Origin: Diploscapter coronatus
Taxonomy: Eukaryota; Nematoda; Chromadorea; Rhabditida; Rhabditidae
Assembly (NCBI GenBank): GCA_964036155.1
Contig: OZ038422.1
Location: forward strand, 71,075,201 to 71,139,200
Length of the DNA stretch: 64,000 nt
Direction: 5' to 3'
Shown: positions 11,876-23,700 of the stretch, piece after piece
Layout of the letters: each line of letters starts with the position of its first letter
Position numbering within the stretch: position 1 is the stretch's first letter
Position numbers and translations under genes: made by a program
The notes under the pieces: model-generated
Seen by the model: only the letters and a program-made list of their open reading frames with translations
Database searches by the model: none
Told to the model about the DNA's origin: nothing

Positions 11876-13589
11876 TTTATGGCAACTCGAAAAAATCAAC
11901 TAGAAGAGAAGTTGTGTATTTCCATTTTGCCTAAATTATTCACGTGAAAATACGTCATGTTTGAGTTCCAAAGTGGGTATTCTTGAATTTTTGTGTGCAT
12001 TATAAAAATAAATGAATTCTTGTAAGTCTTTAAAAATGAAATATCGATAAAATGAAAAATGAACATCGAAGTCAGGAGAAATCTATTCATGAATCAACTA
12101 GACCTCATAGCAATCAAAACGCTGAATACTCTTGATCAGAGTTTTGATAAATTCGAGCATCCAAGTTCACATTTTAAAAATTATTAGTTGCTCAGTTAGC
12201 TTCAATGATACAAATTCTGGTGCATCTTTAATACAATTCAAAGGAGCGGCATTTTATTAAATTCAAAAATGTACGTTTTCTCCACTTTATAATTTCGATA
12301 ATATTGTTGATACGTGTCAAATTGAATTCAATATGAATTTTTATCGAAGCACATGCCCAAATTTTTCGGCATGTAAAAACTGACAACCATTCTTTTTACC
12401 AAATTTCGCAACATGAAATTGCACTTTTAAAAATTGACTTGAATTTTCTGGATAGAAAGACAAGGAGATGCGAAATAAATTTCATGAAAAGGTGCACTAT
12501 GAATAGATTAAATTTTCATACGCAATTTATCCGTGGTTTTAATGAAATCATGAAAAGTCGAAGTTGCAGAGATTGAATTTTTGAAATAAGTCAGAGGGGT
12601 CCGTAATTCCTGTTTTATTTTTCAAAATATTTCATCATGACCGACTTGATGAATGTTTACTCGGCAGATAAATTTAAATTACCGAAAATTTTCAAGCAGA
12701 AGTACTCATCTTGATCAATAATTAAAGATATTAGAAGTTTTGTAAATGGCTTTTCACGATGAAATAGTGTATTTCTCTAAATCAAATTTCGGTTGGATTT
12801 GGGAATTGAAACTCGGATGCCCATTTTTATTCCCTTGAATAAAACCCAGAGTTTAAGAGGGTCTGAAACTTCGTTGCACTTTATTACCAAGAAAATTCGC
12901 CATACTTTCGATTCTAAAGAAGTTTCAAACTTCTATTTAATCGATCTAATAAACTCCTTATCAGAAATATTGTTGCAAAGATCTCTTAAAAGCTACAGAA
13001 ATCGAAAATCAGCAGATCCGAAATCCAACACGGAAGAAACACTTCCGGTTTGAATCGGATTCGAAAAAGTTTCAAAAATCTCATTGTTCTTGAACTTTTT
13101 TTTTATTTTTCTGTTGCAAATAAGGCAAATCGGGGTTTAGACAAACAATGGGAAAAGTCTAGCGACTCGCATTTTCGAATTTTATGTTATTTTTCGGATC
13201 GAAAAAATCAAATTTCGACTAACTCCAATCGAACTTCTATTTGCATTGCATGGACACCACATTGCATTTGATTAATTTTCATGTCGGAGCACGTTGTCTC
13301 CGTTTGGAATAGGAGTTTTTTTTCGGTCCTCCAACTATGTTCGGATGGCCTGACTGTCTAGAAGCTGAACTAATATACTTTGACATTCATTTCCTAACAA
13401 GACATTGCAACAAGTTTCAATTGTAAAATGAGATATGGTATGCTGAAAACTACCTCGAATACTCTGTCCACACTTCCTTGTTCTTCGAGCCGCTTTGGCC
13501 TCAAAGTCCTATGATCTGACACATCGACCTCTTCTTCTTCTTCTGAAAATTCCCCATCCAACAGGATCATTTTTGGTCTTCCAATACCC
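11876..13589. other. Intergenic, AT-rich, upstream of the astacin gene
   Basis: About 1.7 kb without splice-consistent coding sequence. The open frames at 12.8-13.3 kb have AT-driven codon use, and I treat them as chance. Confidence 0.45.
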
Positions 13590-13597
13590 TATAAAAG
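13590..13597 (+). promoter_or_regulatory. TATA box of the astacin gene
   Basis: TATAAAAG inside ataccctataaaaggcaaat, 133 bases upstream of the astacin ATG, followed by GC-richer leader sequence. A textbook TATA motif is expected for strongly, tissue-specifically expressed secreted enzymes. Confidence 0.5.
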
Positions 13598-13722
13598 GCA
13601 AATCCGGCAAATGAGCGGCATCCACCAGCAGCAGTGTAGCAGTCAACTGCTCACCCCTCTCCCGACCTTCATCCGAACAACTTCGGGCCAGGAACAGCTT
13701 CCAGCTCAGCTCCATCGTCACG

Positions 13723-16700
13723 ATGCGCACCCTCACCCTCATCGCTCTCGCAGCTCTCCTGGCTGTGGTCGTCGCCAGAGCCGGTCCAGGAAGAGATAAA
13801 GCCGCAGGACGCAAACGAGTCGATCCCGATGCCATGACAGATGCAGAGGGAGAGGAATTCGAGAAGGTCCGTCCTAAAAATTAGGAACCTTTAAATGCGA
13901 TAAAAATCTTCACAAACTCTCTCCATTCAAATATGTTTGATGTATGAGAAATTAAACTACATGTCTTGTTTGAAAAAGTTAACGCAAATTTTTAGAAAAA
14001 TGGATTCAACCCTCGCAAGAATCAAGCCAGGATGAACAGACTCCGTGCCAAGCAAGCTGCTAGAGCCCGCAAACAGAACAACAACAAGGAGGCCGCTGCG
14101 AGAAGGGAGAAATTCAACAAGGAAGTCGGAGAGGTCAGACAGGAGAAGCCATTGACCAAGGAGGGTGAAGAGAACGTCGTCGATCTGTCCAAGATCAACG
14201 AAGACGCCGGAGTTGCCGGTCTCTTCGTTGAAGGTTAGTTCAAATAGAAGAACAATCATAAAAAAGAATATGCGACTGCTAAAACTGGCTTATATTGGAG
14301 CTTATCGTCTTTTTCGTACAGAATTGATATACGGGTAGAAATTTCTCCGCAACTAGTAAATGACGAAGAGTCAGAGTGATTTTTGTCAAACAATGCAGTC
14401 TTTCTGAAAACAATATAAATATGAAACACTATCATTTGACGAAAAGCCACTTAGATAATAACAAAAATCACGTCGCACACAATCTCTCCGTCATTTACAA
14501 ACATTCGTTATTTTACATCCGTCAAAGAGGAAACTTTCTCGACCAATAACTTTCTAGATTAGTATAAAATTTCGAACGTTTCTTTGCTATCATTTGGCAA
14601 GAAATACCTTTCCATTCCGAGCTAGTCTGGAAAAAGATCACCGTTTTCTCGTGATACTGCTGAATTGAAATCGAATCTGACAATTCTGTTAAGTATTTTT
14701 CGATGGATTTCTAATCTAAAACAAAATGGAAAATGGCTATTTCTTCGGCAGAAAAAACTAAATAAAGACTCAAACTGAGTCTTTTTCTGAACTTATCGGA
14801 TGATCCAAAGGTCAAAACTAATCTGCCAAGAGCTTGAAAATGTGTCTCATTGGCGGGACTACTTTGTGCAGACTTAAATAGTTTGAGATAAAAGTGTCAA
14901 ATACATGCTATGATACTCGTATTTCAGGAGACATGCAGTTGACTGACGAACAATTCGAGGATTACGAGAAGGAGACCGAGGAATCTGATGGAGCCAGAGA
15001 GAAGAGACAGGTTACTAAGATCTACAACAAGTGGACTTCCAACACTGTCTACTACACCTACGATGCCTCGATCGATGCCACCAAGAAAGCCGCCATCGTC
15101 GCTGGAATCAACTATCTCGCCGCCCGCACCTGCCTCACATTCATCGAGAGCGCCACTGCCACCAACAGACTTCGCTTCATCAACGGAGCTGGATGCTACT
15201 CGTAAGCATTTTCTGTGTGATTAACAAAGGGTGGATGGTATCTTGTCCCGCTAGAAATGGATGAATGGATGGCTATGAGCATATCGTGAAAAGCAATCTA
15301 CTCATTCTTAGATGTCGGTGATCACTACCTTGTAGCAAGTTTTCAACGGCACTGTATTGATGTCGTTTCTGTCAATGGTGGATAAAAATTATTCTTCCTC
15401 TCTTCAGGAACATTGGTATGATCGGTGGAGTCCAGGATGTCTCGATCGGCAATGGATGCGAAGTCATCGGAACCGTCGTCCACGAGACGGTGAGTATTTG
15501 AATTCTGGATGTGCTTGAAAATTACTATTTGCTAAAATGCTAGCGAAGATGGTACTGAAGCACCCATCTTACGCTCATTAGTTTAGTCTGACAATTTTTT
15601 TTTTTTTAAATTCGAAAATTCACTGAAAAAAACGATCTAAAATAATATTGCATTTTACGCAGTGAATCTACATGATAATTGAAATGATTTCGAGCATTTT
15701 TATCTTGTCTTTCAAAATGCATGTTCCAGATGCACGCTCTCGGTGTCTTCCACTTCCAATCGAGGTAAAAATGCCAATGCACTACATATGAGTTGAATTC
15801 CTTCAGATACGACCGTGATTCGTACGTCTCCATCGACATGACCTACGTCCCAGTAAGTGAACATTTTTGGAAAAAAAATTGCTCGCAAATCAACTCTAAA
15901 ATGAATTTAGGCTGACAGACAGAACAACTTCGTCAAGTACACCTCTACTCAAACCGTCAACTACACCCCATACGAATATGGCAGCACCATGCACTACTGT
16001 ATGTTCTTTCAGAAACTCGTTACTTTCAGTGAATAAGCAGCAGAAATAGGACTTTGAAATGGTGTATTCCTTTCTTGCACATAAATAGCCATAGTCTAGT
16101 GATCGAAACGGTAGCATGCGCTATCAGGGGAGATCATGTTATTTCGCTGTTTTTTTTTCTCAAAAGCCGATTACTTGAGGAAATGCTCGTGACAAAACAT
16201 AATGGGTATACAGCAGAGCTGAGACGAAGTTGAAATTTTCAAATTCGAAGTCGAAGTCAAAGCTTCGTCTCAGCTCTGGTATACAGAAAGGGGCACAAAT
16301 ATTCGGCCACCCATGAAAACTTTAAATTGAATGCCTAGTTTTATACTTGTGAAAGTCTAATCCGCCAATCTTTCATTGCATGATAAATGGCCACATCGTG
16401 TGTACAAAATTTCATCCGAATTGCATCATCGTGAGTGTCTAGATCATGCACGCAACCATTATCGATGGCAGGATACTACTTTTGTCCACTACTGTAACTA
16501 GTCAAATATCGAGTTTAGGTTGAATATTGAGAGTCTTGATAACAGTTTTGGTTTTACATACCACTATGCACAATGAGTTTTCAGCTGCCAACTCATTCGT
16601 CTCTCAGGACGGAGCCATCTCAATCTGGCCGAGCGACCAAGACTATGTGTTCACCATGGGCAACAGAATCGTCTCCTTCTACGACATTAAGCTCGTCAAC

Positions 16701-17592
16701 ACTCACTACGCCTGCACTTGTGCCAGCGGAGCTACTTGCGTCAACGGTATTCACGCATCTTTGTTCACTCACAGAAGCAATAATTACTTCAGGAGGAGAG
16801 AGAAATCCGAAGAACTGTGCCCAGTGCCTGTGCCCCATGGGCTATGGTCAGTAGCCTCAAGCTATGGATTCATGAGAATCTACTGTTTGCAGGTGGAACC
16901 ACGTGCAGCGAGAGACCAGCTGGATGCGGATCGGCTCTCACAGCCACCACTGCTTGGCAAACAACCCTCATCCAAGTCGGAGTCGACTCGCAGACCGTCA
17001 GAAATGACTTCACTCTCTGCACCTCCTGGGTCTCTGCTCCAGCTGGCAAGACTCTCCAATTCAACATCACTGGAAACTTCAACACCCAGTGCCAGTACGG
17101 ATGCCCATTCAATGGTACACAATGTTTGAAAGAATGCATACAAATATCATCGATATTCCAGGACTCGAGATCAAGAACAAGGCTGACCTCAAGGCTGCTA
17201 GCCCAAGGTAAGAAATTCCTTTATTCTTTCCACGTCTGGCCGTATTTTGGAGAATAAGAAAAACCTGTAGACGATGGCATTTTAGTTTATTGAAGAGTCC
17301 ACTAAAAACATTCAATTTCTTCTTTATTGCTTCTCAAATAGCTCCAAAATTGATCTGTTTCAGACACTGCTGCACCAACACCTTCAACACGGTCATCTCG
17401 TCGACCAACAATCCAACTCCACTCATCGCCTACAACAGATACTACATCACCCAATTCCAAGTCGCCTACAGGTACGTGTAATGGCATCCGGCTTCTTGTT
17501 GAATGACTGCAACAACCATCTTCACCTAACCGAAAACCTGACTTTTTGCACAATCTAGAAACACCCACCAAAACACTTTCTGCGATCACTAG
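13723..17592 (+). CDS. Astacin zinc metalloprotease (NAS type) with EGF-like and CUB domains
   Basis: About twelve exons join in phase. MRTLTLIALAALLAVVVARA is a signal peptide. A basic propeptide (RLRAKQAARARKQNNN) ends in GLFVEGDM, near the aspartate-switch FxGD, and a furin-like REKR precedes the mature start. The catalytic domain carries HETMHALGVFH (His ligands plus catalytic Glu) at about 15478-15760, split by an intron, and the Met-turn YGSTMHY at about 15980. A cysteine-rich EGF-like module (CTCASGATC, CAQCLCPMGYG) and a CUB-like domain follow, ending at TAG 17590-17592. The enzyme is secreted and cleaves extracellular or cuticle proteins, by family. Odd point: the family-typical Glu after the third zinc His is Phe (HFQSR). 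Codons are strongly biased, suggesting high expression. Confidence 0.93.
16206..16284. repeat. Fold-back element in an astacin intron
   Basis: Arms gtatac(ag)cagagctgagacgaag at 16206-16229 and the reverse complement at 16263-16284 match for 22 bases apart from a two-base bulge. The centre contains gaagtcgaagtc, a motif shared with other fold-backs in this window. Confidence 0.75.
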
Positions 17593-17689
17593 ATTCCTTC
17601 CCATGTAGATATCTTGTAATTTATTTTGAATGTTATATGTTGTACAAATTCTTCTAGTTCAACGGGATTGTTAAAACTTAGAACGGGAT

Positions 17690-17695
17690 AATAAA
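17690..17695 (+). terminator. Poly(A) signal AATAAA of the astacin gene
   Basis: AATAAA 98 bases after the astacin stop codon. Confidence 0.5.
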
Positions 17696-17915
17696 CACTT
17701 GCATGTTGAAATTGAATGTTTATCGTCATAGTACAAGAAAGCGTTAATATTTTATGAGTAACGACATCTATACCATCAAAGATAATTATTCTTCTAGAAT
17801 ACAATGACGCATATGAAGTTAGAATATAATTATTTTATCTCTATTTTTAATCTTCCGTATACATGTTCTAGGTTGTGAGAATTCGATAAAGGTATTGAAT
17901 ATACTATTATGGCTT

Positions 17916-18030
17916 CTTGTAGTTGTCACTCATCTGCCTCCGTCTCTCACTTAGTTTTTATAGTGATTATTTTACAAACTGAATGACAACTATAAATAAA
18001 AGGCGGAGGCAGGCGAGCGACAACTACAAG
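17916..18030. repeat. Inverted repeat with 27-base arms
   Basis: Left arm starts cttgtagttgtcactcatct at 17916. The right arm ending gacaactacaag at 18030 is its reverse complement with only a few mismatches over about 27 bases. The loop is about 57 bases and AT-rich. It lies between the astacin gene and the next gene and resembles a small non-autonomous mobile element. Confidence 0.7.
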
Positions 18031-18516
18031 GGGCCCTTTATTATATCTTATTTCAAATTTGAATTTTGATTAAAATATAAGAAACACAGCAAGCTTATCA
18101 AGTTTTGAAAATACAGATTTTCAAAAATAAGTTTCAAATACTGCTTGAAAACTAACTCAAACCATATTAGAGGTCCGCATAGTGGAGTACGAAATTAGCG
18201 TAGTTTCAATAATGAGCTGAAAATTTACGACAATTCGTGTGCATTTATCCTTTATTCATTGGACTCAAATTTTTATACATTTTCTGGAAATTTTGATTTC
18301 ACGGATTATGTTCTTTACGATTAAGGCCTTGACCACGCCCAATCTGCAATCTTGCTGCGACGTTATGCATCGTTCTCAGTCGCGCGAATGTTGACCGTTG
18401 TTTTGGCAATTGAGCGCGCGCTCTGCTCATTTTCGTTCATTCTTTGGCACTCTTATTCGTTTTCTTCGATTTTCTTTCTTCGGGAATACACGTAGGACAC
18501 TTCAAAAGGACAGGGT

Positions 18517-18591
18517 CAGGGCTGCACGGACTCGAACTCGCTGCGGGTTCAAGTCCGAGTTAAAAATTTGTTTTAATTCCGTACAGCCCTG
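18517..18591. repeat. Fold-back element with cagggctg ends
   Basis: Arms cagggctgcacgga (18517-18530) and tccgtacagccctg (18578-18591) pair with one mismatch. A second inner stem cggactcgaac / gttcaagtccg overlaps the left arm. A T-loop-like gggttcaagtcc is present, but no tRNA clover-leaf forms. Confidence 0.65.
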
Positions 18592-18913
18592 GATAAGGTT
18601 CATAAGGCCGTGATTTTAGTCTATTTTCGCCAGAGATGGATGATACTGCGCTGCCCACGTCATTTGATATCGTTAACGCTTCGCTTTTTTTGTTACATAA
18701 TTTCAAATTTTCGAGAAGATTTTTTTTAGAATTTCTGTGCGAAGTCGCATCGTCCTTTTCGCTCGTTCCTGACTTTGTTCGATCTCAGCCTTCACAAATT
18801 GGCTAGAAGGTAAAGAATATTTTCGGTTTCTCATTTTTACAACTCATCATTTTTGTTCTCATTCCATCATGAGGATTTGTGTTTACAAAATTGCTGATGC
18901 TTCTTGCAGGAAA

Positions 18914-19823
18914 ATGAGCAACTCCTCGAAACAGCCGTCGCCCGAGAAGATGCGCGATGTGTGCAAGCAGATCGGCATGGTCACCGGGGCTCTGGTCGGG
19001 GGCAGTCTCAGTGCCAGCTCTACGATCGCCTCCATGGGTGAGCAATGCATATTTGAGTTCTAGAGATTATTTTGCCTAAATCGATCGTCTCCCTTCATAA
19101 GTAGTCTAGAAGAAGAAGAAGAAGATAATTATTTTTTCGGTTAATTTTTGCATGGAAAGTCATGATCCCTTGTATAATTCGCCAGTTATTTTTCTGAGTT
19201 CCCTCATTTGTCTACATTCACTACCCTCAAAGTACGGTGAATTTTACAGAAAGCCGAAAATCATTGTCTAATAATAAATGTGCAGTTTGATATTGAAAAT
19301 ATTTTCATCGGTAAGAAAATGTATTATTGTTCTGGGTAGGATATGAAAATCGTAATGCGCATTTGAAAATTTCTTTCAGCCGTGACGAAGGACCCTCTGA
19401 CTCCGTTGAGGAGCCGCATCTACAGAACGAAGGCAGGCGCTGTGGTTGGAGCCAAGACTGGGAGGAAGCTGGGCGGAATGGTCGCTGATTTCATCTACAG
19501 GTTATTTTAACATGTTTAAATGTTGCAATTTTTACCCTTTCCTGTTGAACCCTTTGCCACAAGTTAGTGTGATCAACGAAAAATCCTATGAAAAACATAC
19601 TTCTTTCAGAATTTAGTTCTTCGAATGCTAATACTAATTTTAAAATTTTTTTAGGAAGAACATGGAAAACAGCGGCAACTCCCCATCGCTAACTCAGCAA
19701 ATCAAGAGTCTGTTCAGCCAGAAGCAGCCCTTTGTCGCACAGAAATTCGCGCTGCAGACGGTGATCTCGCAGCAGATCAAGGACAGGATCAAGCAGTTCG
19801 ACATGGATCATGAGAAGGACTAA
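18914..19823 (+). CDS. Small protein with glycine-rich hydrophobic segment, unrecognised
   Basis: Three exons (18914-19036, 19380-19501, 19655-19823) join in phase into about 139 residues. The ATG follows TTGCAGGAAA, a likely spliced-leader acceptor. Residues about 19-45 read VTGALVGGSLSASSTIASM and residues about 60-78 AGAVVGAKTGRKLGGMVA. Both have small residues at regular spacing, like glycine-zipper membrane helices. The C-terminal third is charged and amphipathic (SLFSQKQPF, ISQQIKDRIKQFDMDHEKD). Codons are strongly G/C-ending. It could be a mitochondrial or other organelle membrane protein, which is inference. No family recognised. The next gene, smg-8, is convergent. Confidence 0.75.
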
Positions 19824-19904
19824 AACAGGAGCACAGCGAAAGGTGAACTTCACGAACAGTTCTTTGAAAATTTGGAAAAACTACAAGGCAACATTTGAAC
19901 TGGC

Positions 19905-20165
19905 TAGAGAACGCAAACTCCGCTCCTCTGCAAAAGCGCGACAGCGTTCAAAAAAGGTGGTAGTACGGAGACCCCCAAAATAGGAAGTAAGTACCCTTTA
20001 AATATCGTATTTCATCAGAGACTCAAACTAAATCGACGATAGACCTCATGAAACGACACTATGTCAAAAGTCAGCGAAAAATGCTTGCATACAAAACCTG
20101 TAACCCAAACAAAAAGCTCAAAAACGTGTTCATAATGGGGTCCAGAATTTTGCTATTTTCCTTTC
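19905..20165. repeat. Diverged dispersed repeat, copy 1
   Basis: Shares an ordered series of words with 31485-31740: ctccgc(t)cctctgcaaa, ggtagtacgg/ggtagaaatacgg, ctcaaactaaatcgacgata/ctcagattgacgata and gcatacaaaacc/gcatacaacca. The two are alignable but diverged, so probably an old interspersed element. No protein frame survives. Confidence 0.45.
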
Positions 20166-20780
20166 TAAAAGTCTTGATTAGGCTCGAATACATATTTTTG
20201 AACAAAAATAACTACGGAATATGGCTCTTATGAAAACCTGTTTGCGCTTTCTAGAAATAGTATCGAAAAGGATAGTTACACGATTTTCCCTAACATCTCC
20301 ATTTCATTTGGTTATTTTCATGACATGTTGTCTTGTAATTTTCCAAATGTTTAAATATTAGCCTTTCTTTCCTAGTATTATCATTGCAATCTCAGGAAAA
20401 TCAGTCATTATCTCTATTTCACTCGAATTTTGTCAATTATATCGTCATATCTCGATCTCAGCTATTATAATTCGAATATTTGTTGTATCTATGCAGGATT
20501 ACATATTGTTACTTGTTACTAATGCGCAGTTTGATTGTTGATTTGTTTTTGTTGTGTACATAGTTTGTTGCTTTTCCTAAATAAATGCAGTAACTGCATC
20601 ATTTCATCTTTTCTTGCATTGGTTATCTTCTAAATCGTGAAATTTCTATGAATACCCGACTAAATTTCAGAAAATTTAGAAAACATCTCGATTTATTATC
20701 GAATTTGTAAAGAAAAGAAATCACAGCTTTCACCCATAAAGTTTCAAATAATTTTGGCAGGAAAAGTTGGGAAAAGAAAA

Positions 20781-23700
20781 TTACTGAATAAGCGGAACGT
20801 AATTAACCCGAATGGATCCAGCTTTGTAGGTGCCGACATTTTGCAACGTGTCGGGGGGCAGCCACGCCCCGTTCGGACCGGAATAGACGAATGGCAGCTG
20901 TAGAATGTAGTACCTAAAATGTGTGTTGTATATAAGCTTGAAAATGAAATTTATGCAAACCTAGCCCATTTCAATTTCAGCGGCGGTTCGCCGGTGATGA
21001 ATTGACCAGGCTGGTCTTCAATCTGAAAATTGGTTGAAAAATATAGATCTGACCTCTTGGAAAGTTGTCCACTTTTGAAGTAAAAGTGTTATTAAAGAAT
21101 GAAAGGTGGGTAAACATTTCAGGAATTTAAAAAATAAAAACAATGGAAACATTTTTTAAAAAATACCTCGATAACTGGTTGAATCGTCACTTCAACAGGA
21201 GCTTTCGGAGTGACAACGTGAATGCGCATTAGCTGAAAATTCAATCTTTATGCAGGTTTATACAAATGCAAGACTTGTTTCTGAAGTTATTCCTAAAATG
21301 TATCCTAGAAAGTCATGAAATCTCGACCTGAGCAACTTGCAGTGGTTTCCGTCTGCAAGTGCATTCTCTCCTCAGCGGCAAATCAGCATCCAGCAGTCCC
21401 TCGGCCGCTTCTTTTATCATCGATTCACGAGCCGAGGCTGGTGTCTGAAACTTTTCACCTTGAAAAAACAAAATATTTCCTAAAATTCACCTTTGGTAAA
21501 ATGAGGGGTTCTCCTGTAGAAGTGGCGAAGAAACGATGCCCGCGGGGACATTCGTAGTCAAAGCCGATAAACAGTTTTACCTGAAGTAAAATATATTTTG
21601 AAAAAAAAACAAAATCAGAAATTAAGAATGTGTCTAGGGTGATTTTTCATCAATATTCAAGTTTTCGAATAGAATCAAAAGAAGAATTTCAAAGGTAAAA
21701 TAAAAGTTTTTTTTTTTTTTAAATTATAAATAAAGAAGAAAAACAGACCCGTTCAGTATCGAACTGCATGTTTCTCCTAGGCATTCGTCTGCTGCGCGCA
21801 TTCAGCCCCGCCTGACTCGTGGACTCCATCGCCTGCACATATTGCATATCACGCTCCCATTGGCTCACGTCGATCTGAAAATCCAACATTTTCATAAAAT
21901 TGAGCTTCAGGTGTTGAAATTTAGGGTGATGGGTAAGAGATTGAACGTTGCAAATAACGTGAGTAGAACTTTACAATTATTTTATTTGCAAATTAATAAA
22001 AGTAGTACCGAAAAAATCTATCAAGCTATCATCATATGAATTTCTGAGCTGAAAAGTTTGATATTCAGCATTCTATACTTTATGGGTAAGCTATTACTTT
22101 TTTTAGCTGGCTCGAAATGTGCATATTCGTTAAATTTTTGTGATACTACTTTTACCCATTGTCGTTTACTTTCAAAAATTCAGAAATGTATTTTCAACAA
22201 AAATGTAATTATGAAAATCTTTACCTGAAGATGAACGTCGACAGGCAACAGCGATTCGGAAAACTGCTTAAAGTTGGGATGATCTCGCAGGCCGTGGGAA
22301 TGACTGAGAGTTAACATTTGAAAATGAAAAATAGATGAACCTACGAATAAAGACGACCAGAGCCGATGCAAGTCAAAACCCATGAGGGGAAGAGGGGAGG
22401 GATCTGAAACATGAAACTTCGAGATTGTAAATAACGATTTTGTATTTCGCTAAAATTTATGAAAGATACATCTTACCTGAGGAGACAAAGTGTGAGGTAC
22501 GCCTTCGAGAAATTCGACCTTGTTATTTCTCAGTCTGTTGATTCTTTTTACCGATGAAATCAGGGATTCTTTCGTCGAATTTGTCGTTTCCTCTGTAGGA
22601 ATTCCAGAGGAAGTCGAAGGAGTCACTAAAATGTTCCTTTTCCTTGGAGAAAATTCCAAATAAATAGGTGAGTCAAAAAACAAATATTCAACGATTCTTG
22701 TAAAAAAATCTAGAAAAAACTAACATCTTCGGAATTCCTCTTGATTACCAGTCGGCCTTCTCCTCGTGCTCGTTCCGACTTCATCGTCAGCTCGGCTGCT
22801 CGTCATTCGATCGCTTGAATCGCTCACCGGCAGGCTGTCGTCCAGGAAGCTCGAGTCGCTTGAGCTCTGAAATGCAGGCACTTTTTCTCAGAATAATCAT
22901 TTGTCATCGTCTTTCACAAGCCATTGACGAATATGGAAAATTTTTTAAATCTCAAAAGGAATGGGAAGAAACTATTCCTAATTTTTCGGCCCGGCCCGTT
23001 AGTCCGATTTGGTTCGAAGCTTTCAAAAACATAAAATCGCGTTCTTTTCAGGAAATAATTAATTTTTAGCTTCATCAAAGAAGAATCGAAAAATTCATTT
23101 TTGTGCATTTCAAGCTTCAAATTCGCTAAAATGCGCGATTCGGAAAATTCGGTTTCGAGTTCGGCCCGAGTAGTTTTCAAATTTCTTGGCCTGGCTCGTG
23201 AAACTTTCAATTTGCCCCAGTCCGGCCCGCAAAATACGGACCAGGCCGTTAGAAGCCTGTTCAGCAAAGACGCTCACATCGTCCTTGATCTTCATTTCGT
23301 CCATGTCTTTTTCCATCGCCGCATCCGAATTCTCCTCGTTTTCGTCCACGAACGAATTCGATTTGCCAAGCCAATTCGACCACTGAAAATTAATATCCTA
23401 ACCTTTTTAATGACTTTTTTTTTCCAATAACAGTTCTCTACCAAACATAAAATAAAGACATGGATCAAATAATACGTGAGAAGGATAGAATCATTAAAAG
23501 ATAAGTTAGTACCTCTTCAGCCTGAGCCTCCCCTTCATTATCGTCATCAGCCACAACGTTGAAGGAGTACTTCTCGAGTTGTTTGCAGCAGGGGAAAAAT
23601 GAAGTCGAGTAGAACAGATAATTCGCTTCCTGAAATGAGAATTCGTAAAAATAAGATCGTTTTTTTGTTGTTGAAAATTCACTCACTGTTGAATTGAAAT

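Noticed and set aside
12793..13271. Two plus-strand open frames upstream of astacin
   Set aside because: AT-driven composition, no acceptor or start context, no recognisable motif.
18528..18560. tRNA-like T-loop gggttcaagtcc
   Set aside because: No acceptor stem or anticodon arm. The sequence is part of a fold-back element.
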